64,000 nucleotides of DNA from Dipetalonema caudispina (Eukaryota > Nematoda > Chromadorea > Rhabditida > Onchocercidae), in NCBI GenBank assembly GCA_013365325.1, contig JABVXV010000050.1, forward strand, positions 241,441-305,440. The letters run 5' to 3'. Positions 58,095-64,000 of the stretch are shown in pieces. The notes beneath the pieces were generated by a model. That model ran no database searches. It had not been told where the DNA came from and worked only from the letters and a program-made list of their open reading frames with translations. The position numbers were made by a program, and so were the translations under genes. Positions within the stretch are counted from its first letter, which is position 1, and each line of letters begins with the position of its first letter.

Positions 58095-58161
58095 CTACTT
58101 GTCGTGATACATAATCAAGAGGACCAGTACAATTCTCTTGATTGTGTATCACGACAAGTAG
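58095..58161. repeat. 27-bp inverted repeat forming a strong hairpin
   Basis: Arms 58095-58121 and 58135-58161 are reverse complements at 26 of 27 positions, with a 13-nt loop (58122-58134). As plus-strand RNA the one mismatch is a U-G pair, and further G-U pairs extend the stem outward by about five positions. It starts about 80 nt beyond the GPCR stop codon, in that gene's likely 3' UTR on the other strand. It may be a pre-miRNA-like hairpin, a foldback transposon or a 3' UTR structure. Confidence 0.88.
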
Positions 58162-58241
58162 TTGTATTTGTAGTTTGTCTTCGACAAAACTACAAAACCC
58201 TTCAACGACACAGTTTAATAATAAGGAAGTGAATGAAAATC

Positions 58242-60156
58242 TTATCTGAATTTCATGAAAATTTTACTTGAATTGCCAACAGTCATGGCTGGATGAATGT
58301 GACGCTCCTTTCTGCAAAACAACCATTTGAAATTTTGAATCGCAGCATTTCGAATATCTCGTTGTCGATACATGAACAACACTACCATATTGAAGGAATT
58401 CAAGAGAGGTAAATATATGGAACACATAACAGCGATCTGTGACCTTTTAGTACGATCCAACACATATATACACTTCACTATTGATGGCACCACAACGAGA
58501 ACTGTAAAAAGATGAAAATACGGGTTCGGAAATAAAAGTGTGAAAAGAAACTTTTGGAGAACTGTTAAAAGGATTCAGTTAGATCTCCTCTACATTTCAC
58601 TGGTCTTTTTTACCTTAAGAAAGTCACAAATCAGACTTATGCTCGAATAATTTTCCTACTGCTGAATTTCCTGTCCAAAGTTTAAAACAGCTAAAAAAGT
58701 TTAAAGAACAGTTTCAGTTCATTACCACTAAAATTCTGATAACTTCGCTTCTATCTGCACAACTGTGCATAATGTATTATACAGGAACATACAAAATGTA
58801 AAACAACAAGAGATCAATGATGTTTGGGTGTATCGCTTTTGATTCTTGAGAAAATTAGTCAAATTGCGATTATATGAATGACTTGAAAGGAAGTGAGCGC
58901 CAAACCTCCTGGAAGAGATATAAATAAAATTAGCAGTTGTGACAGTATCGCGACACAATCACTAGTTTTTACTGTATCAGTCAATGATATTTTAAAAGGC
59001 GCAAACTTTCTTTAAGCCATACTTGTTCAATATGATAACAACGATAACCATCAGAATAATACTAATTAACGAAGCTGTCGAACTCATTAACGTTAGAGTG
59101 ACGTAAAAATAAGAGGTGTATACTTTGTGTAGCCTGCAACATTCATCTTCATTAAATTTTAAAAGTGGGGAATTGCTTGGCAATATTGCATATCATTTTT
59201 CAAACAGTTTAGAAGATTTCATTCATCTTAGTGAAATATTAGATCAAAACAAAATATCTTGTGTGATTGCAGTAACTGAGATAGTAGGCAATATGTAATA
59301 AATTGTAACTTACATGCAAATATTAGATATATATCGCACCGGTTCAATTAAACTCGCTACGACGGTGAAAGTCATTACGATGATAGTAATTACATATTGG
59401 GTAGCAATTAATGAGCAAACTAATCGTTTACTGTGGAAATAATAATATATTGGGAATACTACAACACAGAGCCTTTCCACGCTATTCATCAACAAACTCA
59501 ATCCATTCAGAAAAGACATTGATAGGAGAAAGATAGACACCTGAAAATTTACTTGTTGAATTCACAGCACCACAATGGCAATAATTTTATTAATTTACGA
59601 CCACAATCCTAAAATATATGAAGCACATTTATTTGGGTTTTCTTTTATTTTTCAGCACATTGTTTTAAAATTTCTTCCTGCACCAAAAAATGTTAATAGA
59701 GACGATTGATTCCGGAATGTTTTCTAAAAAATAAACAGACATTAAGCACGCAGTCGTGGTGAGCAATACATTGTTCTTCATCAGCAGAAATGGTCACTCG
59801 TTTAGCACCCACCAATACGGCACTCATTCCGGTTAATCCATTATTGAGAAATACAACTGCAAGAATTAGGTAGGGGAGCCTGAAATGTCTAAATGTATCC
59901 AAATGTTATCTGTGCACTGATTCATTGCAAAAGTTTGAAATATTAAACATAAACTACATTCAATGTATATCTTCATATTAGTCTTTTTTTATGAGACGAA
60001 TTACCTGAGTGCTTTACGTATCACCACAAGTAGGAAGACAGGTATATTGACCAATACCAGCATTGGACCAATTATCAAATAACCGTATATATACAAATAA
60101 TGGCTCACAAATCTTTCAATATCAGTAAAGTTCCCCATGTTTACAGTAACATTCAT
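58242..60156 (-). CDS. Nematode seven-transmembrane GPCR (Srsx-like)
   Basis: Predicted rhodopsin-type receptor in the plasma membrane, probably chemosensory or neuropeptide-type; ligand unknown. Exons (minus): 60156-60005, 59879-59741, 59540-59314, 59175-59023, 58908-58793, 58501-58242: 1047 nt, 348 aa, all phases compatible. The N-terminus has glycosylation sequons (NVT, NFT). TM1 LIIGPMLVLVNIPVFLLVV; TM2 LPYLILAVVFLNNGL; TM3 SIFLLSMSFLNGLSLLM followed by ERLCVVVFP in place of DRY; TM4 CSLIATQYVITIIVM; TM5 SYFYVTLTLMSSTASL; TM6 formed across the last junction (SLISCCFTF joined to LVVVPSIVKCIYV); TM7 SIYLPLLNSFNMVVLF, then a basic tail. Splicing at donor GTATGT (58792) matters: reading on would give a stop and lose TM7. 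Cysteines before TM3 (DC) and in loop 2 (ECC) could form the usual disulfide. The subfamily is uncertain. Confidence 0.78.
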
Positions 60157-61040
60157 TGATATATGTGGTAAAATATGGTAGAATTAAAGTAATTAGTAGT
60201 GCCAGTAGAGATGTTCAATGTTGTAGTTATTCCTGCTATGACATTCAAATCAATTAATGTTCCATGTAATTAATGCCAACAGCGATATTTTCCTGAAAAA
60301 TTCTTCCATTGTTAGGACCGCAAAAATGTATCCTTCTGGTTTAAGCGTTCTGATTGTATAATATTTTTTTCATACGACATTTTAAGTTACATGCTAAATT
60401 CTTGCAAGTTTTTGACATGAAAAGGATATGCATTGAAATGTGAAAAGATAAATTACCTAAATTTTAGTGACATTGAAGAATGCTGAAAATTCTTGCATGT
60501 ATTTCGAGAGAGAAATTACAAGTAGAAAGAAAAAAAAAAACTGCTAATCTGAGTCACACGATTATCTGTTGCAAACTAATTCGAAACGCAATTGTACTTG
60601 GAACAAAATCAGACCTGTAGTTCTTGAAAAGAGTTTGTAAAAACTTGATAGATCTATTAATAAAGAACTATTTTCAAATGAAACTTCATAACAAAATTCT
60701 GCCAGTGTTATTTGTTCAGAAAATAAGTATTAATGCCACCTCGTTATTGCAATGCTGCTAATAAATTTATTAATCTTTATAACTTGCCATGAAAGATTTT
60801 TTGTAGTGGAATAAATGTGTATTTTGAAAAAAGTGGAGACCTCTTCGGTCGTGTGTCACAGACAAATAGTTTGAATGAAGGTTTTATTGAATAACAGAGG
60901 AATTAATACCAGCAGATGTTACATTATGATTTGGAAAAGCTATGGCAAGCTTGAAGAAGCGTTTTGATGTGTAAGCAACACCCTTTAGAGGTGCCAATTA
61001 TGCATATATGTGTATGTGGAGTAGGAGTGGTCTAAAAGAA
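60157..61040. other. Intergenic region upstream of GPCR
   Basis: About 0.9 kb of AT-rich sequence between the GPCR start and the retroelement debris. No coding or RNA feature was recognised; it presumably contains the GPCR promoter. Confidence 0.5.
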
Positions 61041-61075
61041 GTACATTGTATTACAATCCTATCGTAAGCAAGGAT

Positions 61076-61684
61076 GACAATATGCTAAATGATTTTAAAC
61101 AATTTATAAGATGAATAAGGTTAATGAGTAATGAAGCACAAATTACTTCAATTATTTAGGCATGTACTATTTCAACTTTCGTGACATTTATTTTGAATTT
61201 CGTGATATTCCTAAGGAAAGGAAATTAAGATCTTTGATAAGATGAATAATAGAAGTGTAACGAAAAGTATGTTGTTCACTAGATTAATTTTAATCCTTAA
61301 TTTTTGGTGAAAGAATTTGTGTCATTACCATGGGAATGTTTTCTTTTTAATTTGAAGTTTTCATACATGTAGAATGAAAAAAACATTGAATTAAATCAAT
61401 TTTTAATTTGATAACAATTAGCATGATTGATATCATAGAAATGATTATACCAATAGTACTAATGCTTCGTAACTTCTCATAATTCTTCTTCTATTAATTT
61501 CAGTAACTTTACCGAATTGATTTTTCACTCATCTGGCCAATTCTTCTCCTTGTAGATTTATTGTTTTCCAGAGAGATTCCTTTTTTGGTTGGCCAGGTGT
61601 TGTGGTAACTTATTGTTGAATGACAGGTGGATGAAGATATCTCCTTAATATCAGTTGAATTCAACCGTTGGATTGATAATCATC
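61076..61684. other. Retroelement interior without recognisable coding
   Basis: About 0.6 kb downstream (minus) of the gag-like ORF stop. It is AT-rich and lacks protease, reverse-transcriptase or RNase H motifs, so the second element copy seems deleted or unrelated here. Confidence 0.45.
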
Positions 61685-62029
61685 TTAATATGAATTTAAA
61701 GTAACGATAGTTCTCTTATCACTATTCAATAAATTTTTAGTATCTCTTTTGTCGTTGACTATATCCAGATATCTTTCCTCTTCTTTTTTCTTTTGAACAA
61801 TGGTAGTTTTTTGTATTAGGTCCAACCAATTTTGATTAGTTGCTTTGAGCGTACGAACGTATAGTTCGAAACGTTTTATTTTTTCTCTGACAATCGGTTT
61901 GCTGATTTCATATTCTCCTCGCGGTAAATTTCGGTCTGGTGGGATTAGATCGAACTCTTCAAATTCGTCGAAAAGCTTTACAATTTTTTCTATCATTGAT
62001 TCCGCAGATTCAATTAGACAGGTCGTCAT
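61685..62029 (-). CDS. Gag-like N-terminal ORF of BEL/Pao element, truncated
   Basis: 114 codons from an ATG one base after the primer-binding site to TAA at 61685. The protein is highly charged with a helical, Glu/Lys-rich profile (ESMIEKIVKLFDEFEEFD, EKIKRFELYVRTLK), as usual for the start of BEL/Pao gag polyproteins. There is no zinc knuckle or protease before the stop, so only the first part of gag is present; full elements continue into pol for over a thousand codons. The position next to the LTR fixes the start. Confidence 0.6.
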   Translation of the reverse strand: MTTCLIESAESMIEKIVKLFDEFEEFDLIPPDRNLPRGEYEISKPIVREKIKRFELYVRTLKATNQNWLDLIQKTTIVQKKKEEERYLDIVNDKRDTKNLLNSDKRTIVTLNSY

Positions 62030-62030
62030 T

Positions 62031-62048
62031 TTTCAACTCGTGGCACCA
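62031..62048 (-). other. Primer-binding site, tRNA 3'-end complement
   Basis: The plus strand reads TTTCAACTCGTGGCACCA, ending in CCA like the 3' end of a mature tRNA; the minus strand (element sense) therefore begins TGGTGCCACGAG directly after the LTR end. This marks the 5' end of an internal region transcribed on the minus strand. The priming tRNA was not identified. Confidence 0.65.
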
Positions 62049-62051
62049 AAT

Positions 62052-62450
62052 TGTTGTGAAAGAGCTCTTTCGTGATAATTAGAAAGGAGCATTCTTTCTT
62101 CGCTCGTATGTTAAAGACTAGAGTATGGTTAGAATTTATTCGAATTGTAAATGAGTAATGTCTACAGTTGTAGAAGATTCGAAGATCTCGACAATTTCTT
62201 GTAGAAAACTGATCACAGAAAGCTCAAATTTGATAATGAATTGGAAATGGTTTCCAATAAACACACTGTTACAATCCTTACTTAAGCATGGATAACAAAG
62301 CACATTGTATTACAATCCTGTCTTAAGCATAAGGAATGAAGGATATTGTGTTGCAATCCTTTCGTAAACATGGTTAGGATTAAACTAAGTATGATTTATT
62401 ATCATAATATGTCACAATTTTAATCGTTAACAAATTTGGGAAGTAAGCTG
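62052..62450 (-). repeat. Putative BEL/Pao LTR
   Basis: In the minus sense this segment ends in CACAACA just before the primer-binding site, giving the CA end expected of an LTR. The outer boundary is not visible: no clear polypurine tract or TG start was found, so 62450 is an estimate. It contains three short direct repeats at 62266-62385. No second full copy is in the window to confirm it. Confidence 0.5.
62266..62385. repeat. Three imperfect direct repeats inside the LTR
   Basis: Units of about 38-42 bp, each containing an ACAATCCT or GCAATCCT block followed by CTTAAGCAT, CGTAAACAT or similar. A fourth related unit lies alone at 61041-61075. They could be promoter/enhancer elements of the LTR. 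Confidence 0.7.
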
Positions 62451-62513
62451 AATGATTTATTACTTTAGAATTTGTAGTATTTGTCAAATCTTTTGCAAGA
62501 AATTCTACATACT

Positions 62514-62705
62514 TTACAGTAAAATTATCTCGGTTTTTTCCGACAAATGTTGAGTTGATTGTTCTTGCTTCCAGTCCAATATCTTCAGTTCCGCATTAAT
62601 TCTTTCCACCATAAATCCACTCATTCTTGAACTTGAATTTGGACTTCTAGAATTTGGATTTTGTGATTTGGCAATTCGCTTTTCGATAGTGTTATCATGA
62701 TTCAT
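62514..62705 (-). CDS. Short ORF between env-like region and LTR
   Basis: 63 codons, Ser/Asn-rich at first (SQNPNSRSPNSSSRMSG), then a Glu/Gln-rich stretch (ERINAELKILDWKQEQ)). No family is recognised. Its position just upstream of the LTR suggests it is the decayed 3' end of the element's last gene. Confidence 0.35.
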   Translation of the reverse strand: MNHDNTIEKRIAKSQNPNSRSPNSSSRMSGFMVERINAELKILDWKQEQSTQHLSEKTEIILL

Positions 62706-62901
62706 TAAGTATGGTTCTATGAAATTTCAGTCCGATTTCATAATCATTTCATTTTCCTTGTTAAAAATAAGTGATGTTTGCAGTTTATCTATAATAGCAT
62801 AGTTTCCATATGTCTGAGAGTCAAATTTCCTCGTTGTCTTGTTATTCTTATGATTGAAGTTAAAAGAAGTTTATAATTCTTCCACTATGATGTGGTTTTT
62901 T

Positions 62902-63559
62902 TTATATTCGAGCTTCATAATTCCCGATTTTCTTATATGAACAATTAGTGATGATATTTGTCACATTCCATAGAATTATGTTTGTATTAGTTGCGCATTT
63001 CCCACTTTGGGTTTTGCATTGTTCAATATTATCAAAATCGGATATTAATCCTCTTCCATCGTAAAGGTTGATTTCATCTTTTTTGATTATAAAATTTGAT
63101 GTTGATTGACATTTAACACCGAGCCATCCGCACGAATATTGAACTTCGTTGTTCGTTGCCCATTTATTTGAAGTTATTTGTTTTGATTTATCGCCATTTA
63201 AGTTGGTTTGGAAAAATCCAAATCTTTGCAAATATGTGAAAAGGTAGCAGAGGTCGATATTTTGTCCTATATTATTGATAAGGATAGTCTGAAAAATGCT
63301 CTGATACATACTGTATGATATTACTGCATTTTGATATTATCGCAGATATTCGTATATGAGTTCTGATATATACCGTAATTTTTGTTGAAGTGAAATCGCA
63401 CTTTGAAATCTCTCCACAATTCCACTTTTCCGGTATATTGGACGAGATGACAAATATCCACTTATAATTTCCTTCCTGCATCGCTTGAACTGTTATTATA
63501 GAAATGATTGCTACTAAAAATAAACTTATTATTGGATTTATTTGATTAGAAGCCTTCAA
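62902..63559 (-). pseudogene. Env-like glycoprotein frames of BEL/Pao element, broken
   Basis: Two overlapping minus-strand frames. The first (63559-63272, 95 codons) starts 34 nt after the pol stop with a signal-peptide-like hydrophobic stretch (IISLFLVAIISIITVQA) and then cysteines. The second (63309-62902, 135 codons) is in another frame, with several cysteines (CGWLGVKC) and N-glycosylation sequons near its end. Some BEL/Pao elements of nematodes carry an envelope gene in this position. The frame change and short length indicate a degenerate, non-functional copy. The env assignment comes from position and composition, not from a recognised domain. Confidence 0.45.
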
Positions 63560-63592
63560 TGGAACTCATTGTTTTGATGCACTTCACGTTCT

Positions 63593-64000
63593 TTAGGCTA
63601 CAGGTTCTTCATTGTCACTCTTCTTTGATGCTTGAACTGTTTTACTTTCTTGATCAATTTCCATAGAATGTAATGCATTCATTGAACGATTAAGTAATTT
63701 TCCATTTGGCATTTCTATTACAGCATTTCTTATTTCTCCATACCTCCCCCTTTTAATTTCCTTTATCATAGCTAACTTCCACGTACCACAAGGTAATTCT
63801 GACTCATTAACTAATACAACTTCTCCTTCGCGAAGTGCTCTTCTTTCTACACTTCTAAGAGAAGTATGCTCTCGTTGAATACGTTCTCTGAGACTGATTA
63901 AATATTCGTGTCTCCATGTTTCCCAGAATATATCTAAGGCTTTAAGAGTATTTGACCAATATTTAATAAGTCTTTCTTTAGTACTCAATTTATGAGGAAC
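63593..64000 (-). CDS. BEL/Pao Pol C-terminus (post-integrase DUF5641-type domain), partial
   Basis: Open from the window edge to TAG at 63593. The sequence shows the domain that follows the integrase core in BEL/Pao polyproteins: WSNTLKALDIFWETWRHEYL, then EGEVVLVNESELPCGTWKL and GKLLNRSMNAL, typical of the chromodomain-like end of Pol. Reverse transcriptase, RNase H and integrase core would lie beyond the edge. The extreme C-terminus (KKSDNEEPVA) is acidic and variable. Confidence 0.82.
   Translation of the reverse strand, partial: VPHKLSTKERLIKYWSNTLKALDIFWETWRHEYLISLRERIQREHTSLRSVERRALREGEVVLVNESELPCGTWKLAMIKEIKRGRYGEIRNAVIEMPNGKLLNRSMNALHSMEIDQESKTVQASKKSDNEEPVA

Larger units (their letters stand above)
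61041..64000 (-). mobile_element. BEL/Pao LTR retrotransposon remnants, minus strand
   Basis: Reading the minus strand from the window edge: a pol C-terminus (64000-63593), env-like frames (63559-62902), a short ORF (62705-62514), a putative LTR (about 62450-62052), a tRNA-type primer-binding site (62048-62031), then a gag-like start (62029-61685) and a stray LTR-like repeat unit (61075-61041). Because pol/env precede and gag follows the same LTR, this is either two head-to-tail copies sharing one LTR or an element followed by a truncated second copy. Frames are broken, so this copy is probably inactive. The left boundary is uncertain. Confidence 0.75.

Noticed and set aside
58728..58795. Continuation of the GPCR TM6 frame to an in-frame stop
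   Set aside because: The GTATGT donor at 58792 joins in phase to the TM7 exon and gives a normal seven-helix receptor, so this is intron.
1..64000. tRNA, rRNA, CRISPR arrays, bacterial operons or endosymbiont (Wolbachia-like) insertions
   Set aside because: None seen by eye; all coding is intron-rich and eukaryotic. A dedicated tRNA scan could still find one that I missed.

Overview
The window looks like nuclear DNA of a parasitic nematode, most likely a spirurid or filarial worm. It is AT-rich, its genes are split into many short exons, and introns end in the nematode TTTTCAG-type acceptor. One gene has such an acceptor 1 nt before its ATG, as expected for spliced-leader trans-splicing. It also carries a nematode-type chemoreceptor-like GPCR and a BEL/Pao retroelement. 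The species cannot be named from sequence alone.

Layout. (1) 1-8002, minus: 5' part of the Mediator kinase-module subunit MED13 (worm let-19), 18 phase-consistent exons plus a doubtful 19th, running off the left edge. (2) 8003-28168: about 20 kb of AT-rich DNA full of microsatellites with no recognised gene; a few phase-compatible minus-strand exon chains are reported as low-confidence candidates. (3) 28169-41399, plus: a 27-exon gene for a single-pass cadherin-repeat protein of about 1419 aa with signal peptide and short tail. (4) 44031-49004, minus: GLE1 mRNA-export factor, 9 exons, about 670 aa, convergent with the cadherin gene. (5) 51301-55336, plus: mitochondrial sulfide:quinone oxidoreductase, divergent from GLE1 across a 2.3 kb gap holding a diverged minisatellite. 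(6) 58242-60156, minus: rhodopsin-type nematode GPCR, 6 exons, about 348 aa. (7) about 61041-64000, minus: pieces of a BEL/Pao LTR retrotransposon in an order (pol C-terminus, env-like ORFs, LTR, primer-binding site, gag start) that implies a tandem or recombined insertion.

The genes are unrelated housekeeping, adhesion and sensory genes; nothing suggests a joint pathway. Exon models were built by hand from splice consensus and reading phase; five models close with no unresolved phase break. Most unusual: two near-perfect hairpins (6169-6235 inside a MED13 intron; 58095-58161 just past the GPCR stop), the retroelement arrangement with its short repeats inside the LTR, and a possible unknown minus-strand gene at 17650-19111 with part of its coding sequence made of a TG/TATG microsatellite.
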